Origin: Nepenthes gracilis
Taxonomy: Eukaryota > Streptophyta > Magnoliopsida > Caryophyllales > Nepenthaceae
Assembly (NCBI GenBank): GCA_033239525.1
Contig: BSYO01000013.1
Span: 6,596,501 to 6,660,500 of the forward strand
Direction: 5' to 3'
Length of the DNA stretch: 64,000 bases
Shown: positions 12,332 to 44,600 of the stretch, one piece after another
How the letters are laid out: the number at the start of each line of letters is the position of its first letter
Position numbering within the stretch: position 1 is the stretch's first letter
The notes under the pieces: generated by a model
Seen by the model: only the letters and a program-made list of their open reading frames with translations
Database searches by the model: none
What the model was told of the DNA's origin: nothing
Translations under genes and position numbers: made by a program

Positions 12332-12505
12332 CGTTTGGTTATTAAAATGAAATAAGACAATAATAGAATATAATAAAAATATAGTAAAAATTATTATTCT
12401 CATATTTGATTATTAAAATAGAATAATGTAGAAATTAGTATTCTATTATTTGATTTGTAGAATAATATAAAAAATAAAAAAAATAGTGATAATAATAATA
12501 ATAAC

Positions 12506-12539
<34 letters not shown>

Positions 12540-12707
12540 TGGGAATTAAAATTACCTAATAAGAAGTGATAATTTTTATTTCCATATATGTGAAAATAAA
12601 TATTCCCAAAAAAACATTTATTTACAGTTTAATTATAATCAAAATGAAAAATATTTATTCCCAGGAGATATGAAAGGAATAGAATTTCTATTTCCTCCAA
12701 CCAAACG
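12332..12707 (+). mobile_element. MITE, (AAT)n-bearing family, copy 1
   Basis: About 376 bp ending in inverted repeats CGTTTGGTT (12332-12340) and AACCAAACG (12699-12707). It contains ATTTGATTATTAAAATAGAA and TTTGTAGAATAATAT, words shared in order with the reverse complement of 18639-19051. An (AAT)n microsatellite lies at about 12486-12538. Small size, terminal repeats and no coding capacity fit a non-autonomous DNA transposon. The superfamily is not assigned, since no clear target duplication was found. Confidence 0.68.
12486..12538 (+). repeat. (AAT)n microsatellite inside MITE copy 1
   Basis: Nearly pure run of AAT with one AAC interruption. Confidence 0.95.
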
Positions 12708-15179
12708 TAACCTTGATTTGTCGCAAGCATGAAGCCAAGCAATGGTTGGCTACCTAAACATATTAATGTCACGGTGCAACGCATAAGTAATAAGGGGCAC
12801 TTTGACAAGGGCATCAATGTATCAGCTGGTTCAGATTATCATGAATCTATCCACTAAATGCTTGACAACGTGGGCAGTAGGCGTTACATGGGCAGTAGTG
12901 GCATCATATATGGCTACGTTTTCATAAAAGTTCTAACTAAAAAAAAAATGCATTTAAATTATCTAATTATGTGCTAGTTTTGTATATAACTTTGAAAGAT
13001 TAAGAATTTAAAACAAACTAATCTTATCTCAGGTGAAACCTACCGACTCACAATGTCCAGCCTCTTCAAAATGGTAACAAAGGAATTAAGATGCCCTCTT
13101 ACATGGACACATCCATTAGATTCATGACAATCAAACGGTCTTTATTTTATTTATTTACAAAATTATAAAATAAAATATTTATTTTTTTAAATATTAAAGT
13201 ATCTAAACATTCATATTATAAAAATATAATTTAAAAACAAAATTATCATCCAACAGATCGGAGCACCCCGATTCTTACCTGAGGCCATTGTAAAAGGAGA
13301 ATGGGCATGCGATAAAGCCAAAAATTATCCAAAATCTTATTTTTTCGTACTTCTATGGTCAAATTTTATGTTAATATCATTTTCAATCTATGCCCAAAAA
13401 ACTCCAAATTATCATATGAAAACCCCAAAATGACATCTATTTTAATAAGCCCAAATCATATAGAAAAACGGATTCTGAATGGCAAAAATAGTCAACACTT
13501 CCTACATCACATTATGGTGCAAACCCATAAGGAATAATGACTTCCAAAAATTTATTCATCACTTAGCCCACCTTTCTAGTGGTAGAATTATTTGATGCAT
13601 CACCTGCAGTGCCATTCTTCTTGCCAGAGCTTCCTTCAGATATGCAGATGTGAACAAATAGGCATACTAAACCTCATCTTCTTTGCAGGCAGAAGGAAAA
13701 GGAGGAAATCATTTGTCATGCATATGGTCACCTTCCGCGGTTGCCGAGTCTTGCAGATCCATCCGACCTATGTCAAGATCATGAGAAAAAATGCTGCAAA
13801 CTATCATAGCCACCAGTGCTAGCTTATGTTCAGGCTTACAGTTTTTTTAGCTTCAATGCATGCAGGCACCCAATACATAAAACAGGTAGATAAGTGCACA
13901 CAGGTAGGAAGAGAAAGAAAGGGGGAGGCGAATGGGTTAATGCAGCAATGAACGGCCTTGTAGTAAAAGGAGAAATAATACTTATATAATTCATATACAA
14001 ACCTTTTATAATCATCTTTCAACTGATTGATAGATAAGGTGGGCCCCTATTATTTTTCTAACTTCTTTATTTTTTTTGAAAAACCCTTCTTTTTATATAT
14101 GGAAAAGAGTAGTATGAATATTGTAGAAGAGTTGTACAAAGAGGGGGCTATAGTAAGGGTATCAATTGCAAGCTTTTAGGTTCTTACTTTTCTAATTGGT
14201 GGTAGTTTTCCCAATGATGAAGCAAGCTACTGGGAAGAGGAATGAGTTTCAGAGTAACCCAGCAGAAAAAGAAAATTGGAAAAAAAAAAAGGAGCTTTAG
14301 AGGCTTTGCCCAATCTGTTGGGCAGCTGGTTATGAGGCAGTTTTCCCATGTTTTCCCTAACTGAGAAGCTGAAAATTTTGAGAGGGAGATCAAAGCAACT
14401 TAAAACAGAGAGTTTGTCAGATATTAGTGGTAGAGTCAAGGCTGAAAGAGATGAGCTTACACACATACAGGCTGATGTGTAGGGCAAGATCAGTAGCTAT
14501 GTTTTGATCGATGCAGGGAATGCAAAAAGAAAGAATTGCGTCACTTATTTATGGCAGAGGAGCCATTTTATTATCAGTTGATTGGGTGTAATTGGGTAAA
14601 AAAATATATATATAGTTCCTGTTTTCCATGCATTCGTATTTTTTGAGGAGCAAGTAATCTTCATGCTTAGGTTAAAATCTAAAAGACACGCCAAAATCAC
14701 CCATTTGCAGGGCAGGAATGGAATGCAGATGACAGATACGAAGCTTCTTCACAGGGAAATTATTTCATTTCAAGAGAGATTGCTGCGTACAAATCAATAA
14801 GTTCATGATATTGATAAGAAGACTGTTCTAACGAGAAAAAAATTCTATAGATGATCAACAAGATGGACTATGCCATCCTATTCTTGAGTGTCACATAAAA
14901 AACAGCAGTCTTGTGTATTCTAGAAGGTAGGATCCTGGGTCTAAGGATACCCTTCTTTCTTCTTTGTGGGCTGCTTTTTTTTTTTACTAGAGCTGCCCAG
15001 CAATTTTTTGAGCAAACTGTTATTAAATGACATATACAAGATGCAAAATCAAAACAATCCTTGAGAATTCAAAACTATACTGCTTATCGCAAAATGTTAT
15101 ACAAGAGATCAGAATGAAGAATGTGTCATTCTCCTATCTCATAAGTTAGCTCAATGTTGTCACAGGAACTAGAGGTTTC
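12708..15179. other. Intergenic DNA, mostly unexplained
   Basis: AT-rich. No complete gene was recognised. The only coding-like segment is a short minus-strand candidate exon at 13709-13793. A TATATATATATAG run occurs near 14605. Confidence 0.45.
13709..13793 (-). CDS. Candidate 3'-terminal exon, unknown protein
   Basis: On the minus strand a TTTGCAG acceptor (at 13794-13800) is followed by 28 in-frame codons ending in TGA (13709-13711). The residues read IFSHDLDIGRMDLQDSATA then EGDHMHDK, a charged, unbiased composition unlike random AT-rich sequence. No upstream exon was found nearby, and I do not recognise the family. It may be a chance frame or a fragment of a lost gene. Confidence 0.2.
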
Positions 15180-15800
15180 TCTGAGGGTTATGCTGAAAAT
15201 AGACCATCAAAGGGAATACGATCCCATGAGCAACAACCAGAAAGTACTAATTTATTGGAAAGTTGCTAGCGGCCTTCCATTTTCCTTCAGTTTAATGCAT
15301 ATCTACACCTTTCTCTCTTCTGATTGATGGTAGTTTGGAGGGCTTGTTTCCTAGGAAACAAAGGTTTGAGACAGGGAACCCAATATTTCATTTGCTGTTT
15401 GTTATGGGTATGGCTGTGGAGCACTAGCCCCTTCAAAGGATACACTACTATTTAGATCACCTAAATGTGGGAAGCTACGTATACTTCACTTCACCGTTAC
15501 TGATGATTTGTACATACTTGATTGAGAGGATGTCCAATGTCTCTCCCCTGTCATGGTAGCTTGGACCATTTCTCTGGAATTTCTGATTGTGTTGCAAATA
15601 GAAGGAAGAGTAGCATTTTTATAGCTCATGTTGATGAGTAAGACAAGGCTGCTAAATCGAGTCTCTTGGACTTCAACGCATTCTACCAGTAAGATATCTT
15701 TGGGTCACCTCTAGTTTCTACTAGGGCAAAGTTTTTTCCAGTCAGCCTCTTTATAAGATTTTAGCAAGAACCAAAACTTTAGCTTAAAAATGACTATTTC
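15180..15800 (+). pseudogene. L1-type LINE reverse transcriptase remnant
   Basis: Across several frames the plant LINE RT landmarks appear in order: MLKIDHQREYDP (for the usual CMLKIDLQKAYD, about 15191), FSLLIDGSLEGLFPRKQ (about 15316), a CGKLRILHFTVTDDLYIL stretch where FADD has become VTDD (about 15470-15520), KSSIFIAHVDE (about 15613) and LPVRYLWV (about 15685-15710). Stops and frameshifts are frequent. Order and spacing fit the finger-palm region of an old L1-clade insertion. Confidence 0.68.
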
Positions 15801-16339
15801 TGAGTTGAAATCAGGACAGAGGATAAACTTTTGTTAAAAAAAAGGTAGTCAGCACAGGCACACGTGTTGAAGACAATACCTTTAATAGAAAAGTAAACTA
15901 TTGGATAATGAGCCAATGTAAGTCACTATAACTTTGTCTATTTTTTCATAAGGGCATTCTTAGACACGTGCTCTAAGAAACCTTGCCATTAAATGAAACA
16001 GTTCACATTGGACACTCCCCTTGGAACCAAACCATATAGCACTTCCTCATTGAGCTTGAAAGCAAACTGCGTACAACTGCTCAAAATCAACCAAATGAGC
16101 CACATGAATGCAAACCACACATTAATGCTCAGAATCAACCAAACACAACAAATTAAGACATCCCATGGCACATAAATTACTAGAAACGAGTGTCAAATGC
16201 CCACTTATAGGTCTCACCAGTACCTACGGCCAAACCAAACCATATTTGTTGCATATGCATTGAATTCCTTGTTCGCACCCAATTTGGGATCTCGCCTGAT
16301 ATATTTGGAAGAAGCACATCCATTTGCTAAAGTCTATGG
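15801..16339. other. Intergenic DNA, nothing recognised
   Basis: No coding signal or clear repeat was identified. Confidence 0.4.
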
Positions 16340-16720
16340 TGGTAGCTCAGGGCTGCGTTGACAGCCAGCCCCACTGGGAACAGACCCAACCTGTTTTTAA
16401 TTACCTGATTTAGTTATTCAGATCTTAGTAGGTTACGTTTCTTGCTTGGGGTTGTCCTGCAAATATGTGTTATGCTTGTATTTTCAGCAACCCAAATATG
16501 TAAGTTTAAGAATTTTGTTTATTAGGGATTAGGGATTGAGAGAGCTTGAGAAAGTTTGTATCTCTTGTTGATTATAGTGGATTTCCCTTCCTCTTTTGCT
16601 CATGCTTTTCCTCTCAAATTTAGGGGTTTTCCTCAAAATTTTTGTTCCAATGTCTCTCTTCTATCTTCTCTCTTGTTTGATTTAGTGCTAATTCATGCTC
16701 AAAGCCTCGAACAATTCTGT
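16340..16720 (+). repeat. Copia-like LTR remnant
   Basis: The stretch with GAGAGAGCTTGAGAAAGTTT, then TCTCTTGTTGATTATAGTGG, then CTTTTGCTCATG and TCTCTCTTGTTTGATTTA resembles the R/U5 region of Tork-type copia LTRs as I remember them. It ends near a TGTGGTTTCAACTGGGC segment (about 16720) that may be a degenerate primer-binding site. The left boundary is uncertain. Confidence 0.35.
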
Positions 16721-16999
16721 GGTTTCAACTGGGCTAGCATAACATGCTTGAATGTCACAGTTAATGAAATTTGCTCTACAAATTTATCACCTAACAAGTG
16801 CAAAAGGAGGCATGTAGATATTATAGAAGGTTCTTATGTTAGGATAAGTCATGCATATGATGATGAATCTGGTAGGTCAGTGGGAAATTTGCCTGCCATG
16901 TTAGGTGGATTGAGGAAAAAGTATATGCAAATAAGGAATAAAGTAGCTGTCATTAAGCTTCCATGGTCTGGTGCTAAAACCTTGGAGCCTATATGGTAG
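16556..16999 (+). CDS. Unrecognised 147-codon open frame
   Basis: ATG at 16556, stop at 16997-16999. The first 50 or so codons overlap the LTR-like segment and are probably not coding. The later part (residues about 85-147: HVDIIEGSYVRISHA, then GNLPAMLGGLRKKYMQ, then KLPWSGAKTLEPIW) has balanced composition and ends at a possible donor (G|GTAGGT at about 16995), so it could be an exon fragment or retroelement internal sequence. I do not recognise it. Confidence 0.2.
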   Translation: MYLLLIIVDFPSSFAHAFPLKFRGFPQNFCSNVSLLSSLLFDLVLIHAQSLEQFCGFNWASITCLNVTVNEICSTNLSPNKCKRRHVDIIEGSYVRISHAYDDESGRSVGNLPAMLGGLRKKYMQIRNKVAVIKLPWSGAKTLEPIW

Positions 17000-17976
17000 G
17001 TGGATACCGTTTGGCTAGAGATGATATAAGGAAGTATGCTTAAATAGAATGATACTTGAAGTTGGAGGAAGACTCCCTACCTAAGGCAAGAAGACAAGCA
17101 GATTTCTTAGATCCGGTAGGGAGATGATTGATGAAGTTATGTTTCTAAAGCATATGAGATGTCTATCCTCAGTCATAAACAATTTTGTAGCATAAATTGG
17201 TATGGCACCATCTATATTCCCAGATACCATTTGTTTTTTGTTTTTTTTTGGGGGGGGGAAGGGGGAAGCAGCATTCTAAAGGGTAAATGAATGCCAACAT
17301 ATCATTGGCTCCAGTTTGCAACGTATATCATAACACTGATGAGTCATTACAGCAACTATTTCTTGAATGATCTTACTCCAGATACGTGAGAAAGCTGGTC
17401 ACCTGTTATGAACCTAGACACAGTTCACATTCTTGGACTAATGAGTGCCGAACTGGGTAATCAGCAGGAACATGAGAAAATCCGACAGAACAAAGCTTAC
17501 TGTGCACTACACGTTACTACACAGGTGGAAAAGAAAAGCAAGGGAATTTCAGTATAAAGCCCTTCCTCCTAATGGTAAACTAATTCAGTTTTGATACAGA
17601 TGCAATGTAGGAACTCAAACTTAATTCTGTATAGTTGTTTCCTGTGATTCTTTGGTGTCCTTTTTACTTCATTTGTTTTTTCTGATTTCCTGATGATACT
17701 GAACCAAGGAATGTCTACTACTAGCAGTACATGATGAAAATGGTTTCTCACTCCACATTGAGAAGTAAGAACACCTTAATCCAGGGGGGAGGACGGAAAA
17801 AGGTAACAACTCAAAATAAGAACTTATTTTGAAAAGGGGAGAAGCATTTTTAACCATTCATTTCTCTCATAGTAGAGCCACATATATATTTATTACTACC
17901 AATTGCATGTATATGACTGTCACTTCCTTCCCTTTAAATATAAGTGAATAAACACAGAATCCATCTTCAGAAGTTC
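17000..17976. other. 3' flank of the kinase gene, nothing else recognised
   Basis: Contains a G-run (about 17250) and non-coding AT-rich sequence. The portion just below 17977 should be the kinase 3' UTR on the minus strand. Confidence 0.4.
17889..17894 (-). terminator. Candidate poly(A) signal of the kinase gene
   Basis: AATAAA on the minus strand, 83-88 nt past the kinase stop codon. Plausible near-upstream element; not unique in AT-rich DNA. Confidence 0.3.
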
Positions 17977-38444
<20,468 letters not shown>

Positions 38445-38996
38445 TTCTCTATCTCCGAATCTCCAGCAGGATCGCGCCAAATTAAACCCCTTAAAAGCAG
38501 AAAATTTTCATTCACTCGTCATCGTCTCCTCACAGTAGTTTTGTTCACTCTAATAGCAGCTGTTCCAGCAGTTCGAACACAAAAGTGGGGGAGATAATGT
38601 GTTTGTGTAAATGAAAAGACGTGAGCGTCCGCGATTTCTATGACAGAAGCATGAACTGTCAATCGATCGATTTCGAAGGTCGTATCTCAGTAGGTGTTAG
38701 TTTTTAGAGGAGAGCGTGTCCCGCATTGCCTTTCTTCTTGTCTTCCTCCGTCCGTGGAATTAATGACGAATTGAGTGTGACCAACGCAACCGTCCTACCT
38801 CGCCTGATAAGAAGGACAGCAGTGTCGGCGGGGGGCAGGTCTACGGTAAACGTTCTAGAGAATCAAACATGAAGAATATACGAATTGAGGGACACGCGCA
38901 CAATTTTTTTCCCCCCTCTTTTTCTTGATAATTAAATTTTATATAAATTAACTCACAAAATATGCGGACAACAGGAATTGAGTAATAAATAAAAAT
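38445..38996 (-). promoter_or_regulatory. 5' UTR and proximal promoter region of the kinase
   Basis: Between the kinase ATG and the gypsy LTR. Mixed composition, higher GC near the ATG. It has no clear TATA box on the minus strand and no other coding feature. The transcription start is not defined. Confidence 0.4.
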
Positions 38997-39419
38997 TAGT
39001 GCTTCTCAATATCTTAATTGTTAAATAAATTGGAGAGCCGTCGAATTCGAGCGTATGACTAGAAGCAAGTTTGGTCTTCGCTATTGTGAACATGGATCTT
39101 ATACGTCACAGCTAACAAATAAAACGTCAGATGATGGTGGGATTCATTCCTCGATATATCTTCCAACTCTCAAGTTAATAATCTTTTTTAATCGAATAAA
39201 AATATATAATAAGAAATATGCGTACTTATATGGATAAGAGGATTGAGTATTAGTGGAGGATTAGGCCCCGTTTGGTGAGCTCGACTAGGAAGGGGCTTCA
39301 AAATTGGAGGGCAATACTCTGTATGATGCCCTTGGTTAGGGAGTGGTTTTAGAACTGAAAGGTAGAGCCCCGTATGATGTGCTCGGTTAGGAAGTAGTTT
39401 TGGAATTGGAGGGCAGTGC

Positions 39420-39740
39420 TTTGTAAGATGTACTCAACTAAAGAGCTGCTTTTGAGAGGGATACACTCGTCGAAGGGTGACTTAGAAAAGGTGTACTCAT
39501 AAGAAAGTAGCTTCTTGGAAGAGAGATACACTCGCAAGAGTGTGGTTTTCTACTAAGCGAGAGGCACACTCATAGGAGAGTAGCTTTCTAAGAAGGGAAA
39601 GGTGCACTCGTCGAAGAGTGACTTCTTATATGCGAGATTTACTCGCAAAGGGGTGGCTTTCTAATAAGGAAGATGTACACTCATCAGAAAGTGGCTTGGA
39701 GAAAAATGTACACTCGTCAAAGAGTGGCTTTTGTAAGCAC
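39420..39740. repeat. Tandem array in the 3' LTR
   Basis: Imperfect units with cores such as GTGCACTCGTCGAAGAGTG and ACACTCGTCAAAGAGTGGC, homologous to the array at 47860-48215 but with fewer, more diverged units. Confidence 0.8.
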
Positions 39741-39971
39741 TGGATTACTAATTTGATCAAGATCAAAATAGAAAATTCAGATCCATAGGAGCCCCCTTCT
39801 ATGTGGAGGAAGTGATTTATTTATAGAAGATGCATGGGTCAGCCAGCCTTGGGTTTCACGGGTCTGCAACAATGAGTGGCCAATGCCTTGCACCTGTGGT
39901 TATGGGTTGCAAGTGCTATGACTTTCTATTTCTAGGGGAGCCACTATCGTGCTTCCCCCACTAATGTTCTA

Positions 39972-42428
39972 TGTAGGGATTGGATTCCAATGACTAAGCC
40001 TCTCAGCCTCAATGAAAAAATCAACCTAGGTAACATGTTAACTGACTAGGAATCGTTAACCAATTAAGATGGTTGATCAGATTAAAAAGTTGACCAGTTA
40101 ACATAGCAACCCGGCCTTAATGGGATAATGGCCGAGGAAGTTACTATGATAATGGCCGAGAAAGTTGTAAGCGGCCGAGATGGCAAGTTGATCGGTTAGC
40201 ATCGTTGACTGTCCTAATAACAAATTAACCGAGGAAGTAAGAAGGCCAGCTAGAAAAGTTGACCTATAAGAATAGTTGATCGTTTTAATGGAAATCGGCC
40301 GAGATAGTGAGGTAAAAGTTGGCCGAATTTGGCATATAGTTGACCGGCTTTAATGGTAAAACGACCAAAGAAGTAGACAGCCAGTTAAGATGACCGGCCG
40401 GACTAGAATAGTAAACCATATTTATAGTAGTTAACCGAAATTAATAAGATAACTAAAATAACAATGAAACCACGATCTGTAAATGAACAATAACAATCGA
40501 GGACTCAAAAAGAGACTGAGGTCATATGGAAAATTAGAAAGAGATCAAGGATTTAAAAAGAAGACTGGTTAAGATAGTTGATTAGAATTGAAGAACGATC
40601 GGACTAGATTATCAATCGGTTAAGAGAGTTGATCAGAGTAAATTAATGGCAAGACAGAATTGTTGACTAGATTGGCTTATTGGCCAATTTTGATTTGAGG
40701 TCGGAGTGGCCAAGTCGGAGTAGATGAACTGCTCCTACCTGCTCCCACCTGTTCCATTGATCTGGAACCTTCTAGATAGGAGATTTGAGCCAATGATCTA
40801 GAACTTTCTAAAAAGGGGATTTAAACAAATATCAAAGTAGATGACTTACCCCATCTACTCTCACTTACCCCATTGCCTATAAATGCTGGATCTGGGAATT
40901 AGGGAGCAATGTTTAGAAAATCTGGAGAAGGGGCATGAAGGAAACATAGGAGAAGAAGTGACGAAAGAAACCCCAAGCCATAATGAGTAAGGAAAACTGA
41001 TGAGCAATTTGCAGGCAAATATACACCAAGCTTTGTTTTTCATTACTGATGATTTTGCTATCTCCATTCAAGTCATTATGAAATATTGCATGTTTTCTAA
41101 TCCTAGCATGATTTCACGAATAAGTTAGCATGATTAAAGTATGAATATTATGATTTGGTATGTCTCATTATTCCAATTATGTTCTGAATGTTTTAAGTCT
41201 TCGTTTGAAAATAAAAATATGAATTTTGTTATGAATTATTTGAGTTCACCAAACAATTTATCTAAAATTTGGACATCTGAAAATTATTGAAGATTTGAAT
41301 ATGAGATGACCTTAGAAAAATGATAAACCAAAGCTAAAGAAACAAGAACTAGAGTCTCTTAAGTTAAGTAAAATCAGTAAGAAACTAGACTAAGGATTAT
41401 TCAGTAGGTAATATTTTCTGATATATCTTAGGATATTACAATGGCAATCGAGGATGACTCCATCCATATAGTTATATGTGATCCGCTTTCCTCGGAGTGT
41501 TATGATGGAGGATAAGAATCAAGAATATATGATCATCCTGTCCTCGGGATGTAAATAAGGAGGAATTCATAATGATACTGTCTTCGGACTAAAGCTAAGA
41601 ATATGTGATCATTCTGTCATCGGAATGTAAATAAGGAGGAATTTCATAATGATGCTGTCTTCGGACAACCAAGACTTTAGATGTGTGGAGTGAATACAAT
41701 CAATCCTTAATTGTTTGCTCCCTTAACTGGTAGGGTCTACTAGCCCTGGTCTCTCAAGATAAATAAAATAATAAGTTTTGAACTATTTTATGGTTTTTAA
41801 CATATTTTTTGACTAATATAAGTGGAAGAAGTAACCGAAGAAGAAAATAAAATAAGCAAAGATAAGATTTTGTTCACCAATTCATGTTTATGTATCATTT
41901 CATGATTTTGCATTGTTCATATACGTATTTGACTTCGAAGTCTTTCGGAGGATCTTAATATATATATGTATGTGTTTTTAAATATAAAATTTACATGTCC
42001 TTATTTTATGGCAGGCTCACCATTTACTGTTTTCTTACATTCAAATGAGCAAGAATTCATGTCGGACGAAAAAGAGTAGAGTCAGATGGACTAACTAGGC
42101 AGGAAAGCCAATCTGGATTCAGGTAGCAGAATATAATAAACTTGACGTATTTTTTGATCATTTTGGAGACTTCGGTATAATAATTTCACTGTGTAAGTTA
42201 ATTGACATTTGTATGCTTCCGCTTGGCATTATGGTTTATGTATTTTGGATTTCCTAGTGGTATCTCCTATGAAATTGGCCTCTCCTCAGTGGCGGTCGAC
42301 CGACATAAGGCTGACTCGATGACCGGCCGATTGTGATCCTGTGTACGCAAATGAGTTTTAGGTTTATTATTCAGGTTATATGTATGATTATTGACGGAGG
42401 TTATTGGAGAACATGACATAGTCTATCA
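39972..42428 (+). mobile_element. 2.46-kb insertion in the 3' LTR, probable solo LTR
   Basis: Absent from the 5' LTR, where the flanks join. Ends TGTAGGG (39972) and TATCA (42428). It contains a GGCCGAG-rich section (40120-40400), a TATA-like CCTATAAATG (40876-40885), a roughly 76-bp tandem duplication (41531-41606 and 41607-41682, with CCTGTC(C)TCGG and AATAAGGAGGAATT words), and no coding domain. The flanks show no perfect target duplication, so orientation is only suggested by the TATA position. Confidence 0.6.
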
Positions 42429-43829
42429 TAGTCTACACCGTCAAAATTCTCATGATGACATGTTAATGGCTGTCGCATGCAGTTCCTACTCCTACAGTCG
42501 TCTGGGACAACATGATAACAATAGTCATTTGGATTCATCTGCTGAATTAGAGCAAGCTAGGTTGTATTTGTGGAATCTCAGTGTGTATGAATACATGAGT
42601 GTAAGGAGGATACTTTGAATTCAAGTATTAGTTATCTAGGGGTGCGGTCTAGTCGATTGATCAATCCTAGAGAGAAGATTGAAGAGAGAGATCTCCTCCC
42701 CCCTAAAAAAAATCTAATCTCTTCTCCTGTGGAGAAGAGGAGTATTTATAGAGCGAGCGCCCGTCTCGCCTTATTAAGCCTCACAACTGGTGACAATTGT
42801 TTGCATATATTCGCCCCTGTCTAAGTGATCCTCCTGGGTGACATATGGTAACTATCGTCTGAGAATATTCGTTGGGCTGTCACTACCATCCTGGAATGAT
42901 ATTTGGGGTATATTTGCTAAGCCATTAGGGCAATTGTATGGCCAAATTATGATAATTGTCGCCCGTATGTATAAGCTGAGCTGTCATGATGTCAATCGAT
43001 TCGGGGACTATGACTACCTGGGTAAGCTACTGATTAACCCTAATTACCCATTTATTACTAGATAGTATCGGATTATACTTCTCCGATCAATCGCTACACT
43101 TGCTAAATCTTAGGTTAAGAAAGCATCCTACTGGGCTACTGTTTCATGGACCCCTCTTTCTTCTACTGACTAGACTCTAAGTGGCCTCGTGAATTATCAA
43201 ACCCATTAGTAGCTATTCAGACTGGGAGGTTTGAATTTTCAGCCTCTAACATATTTTCAATTGGACATTGCCCGCAGGTCTTCATTGTATGGCTCGAATG
43301 CAGTTTCTTGCATGACTTGAATGCAGTTTCTTATTGTTATTACATGTCTTCTAATAATCCAAACCACCAATAATTTAATCTTTTGACAATCTAGCTAACA
43401 ATAGTTTATCCTGAATTCTCAATTAGGAAATAAATTGATCGAATTTGTCTCGAGTTCGTTCAGGTCACATGCTGCCATTTTGCTATTTTAGAAAGAATGG
43501 TGTTAGAGTATCATGGCCTGCGCCGTGCTGTCGACTTGTCGATTAGGGCATCAAAGCTGCTAGCAGTCAACAAACTACATAGGCAGGCGTAGCATCACAG
43601 TAGCATTACTGGCATAGCGAGATTGATGTGCCACAACACTTCACTGTGTGAACACGTGTTGCAACCATCATGGGGACACACCTCTTTGGTTCTCGTGAAC
43701 AACATTGTTTTTTAGCCGAGTCTTCAGCTATATAAATTCTAGCTATTTGCTGATGGAATAAGTGACCTCTCTGTTGGCAGATTAGGTGAACTGATTAATG
43801 CCTTAACCATAGCTGAGCACGGGGTCCCG

Positions 43830-44600
43830 ATGTTGGTCACTTCATCGCCTAATGTATCAACCCCTACATCTGCTATTTTAACTGAGGAATGTGTGAATAA
43901 TGATCAAGTGGTTGAATACATGTCTGGCAATAACACAGAGACTGTGACTGCTGAAGAGGAGCCATGCCAAGAGGATTCAACGACTGTGCTATCGAAGACT
44001 TTGGGTGTATCTCCCTCTTCTCCAGGCTTTGGGGTGCCGCTCTATCCCCAAATGCTGCCTTTGATGTGGTCGAGGCCTCCATCTACATCTAGAGTCGAGG
44101 GTTCTCTCGGTCTGTCTCATCAGGAGGGCTCATTTTTGAATGAGGAATCGCTTCACAGAATCCTTTATTTTGTGATCATGCTCTTCGTTGTTGTTTTTGA
44201 CTGATCATTCTATCTAGCTTGTTAGGCATAGGAGGTGCTCCGCATGATGGCAGAGGCATTGCATTGGCGAGATGAAGAGATCTCACACCCATCCCAGCTG
44301 CATACTGATCCAGCTGTACTCGAAGAGATGGAGAATCGAGTAAATATTGCCATTGCCGAGGTTCTATATAGTGAAAAGCGGGCCACTCACCTCAACTATG
44401 AGCTGTTCAAGTCTAAGGCGAGATCCTAATAGCTCACTAAGAAAAAATCTCGGGTTTTGGATCAGATCATCTTGCTCGAGAATGTACTTCGGGAGGCCGA
44501 GTTGCAACTCGCCGATCTAACTTGGTTGATTCCTCGGAGATAGGAGAGGAGTCTTCAACACATTTAGCAGGGGGCACCCAACAATAGGATTGTCGCCTGT
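43830..44600 (+). pseudogene. Antisense open region of the Tat-type element (aORF-like)
   Basis: On the strand opposite to pol, between integrase and the 3' LTR, two open stretches (43830-44204 and 44235-44429) continue into a further readable segment to about 44535. The first is Ser/Thr/Pro/Glu-rich; the second is charged and heptad-like (AVLEEMENRVNIAIAEVL, LFKSKARS, then LLENVLREAELQLADL), suggesting a coiled coil. Tat-lineage elements are known to carry an extra, often antisense ORF at this place. Here it is broken by stops at 44202, 44427 and about 44541. Confidence 0.5.

Larger units (their letters stand above)
38997..43208 (-). repeat. 3' LTR of the Tat-type element, split by an insertion
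   Basis: Aligns with the 5' LTR from about 38997 to 39970 and from about 42429 to 43208. It carries the same minus-strand TATA box (plus 39813-39825) and tandem array (39420-39740). It lies about 550 bp upstream of the kinase ATG in the same orientation. Confidence 0.75.

Noticed and set aside
38445..38480. Upstream extension of kinase exon 1 to about 38480
   Set aside because: That extension would start with TTG (MARSCW is only an alternative-start reading). The first in-frame ATG is at 38442-38444.
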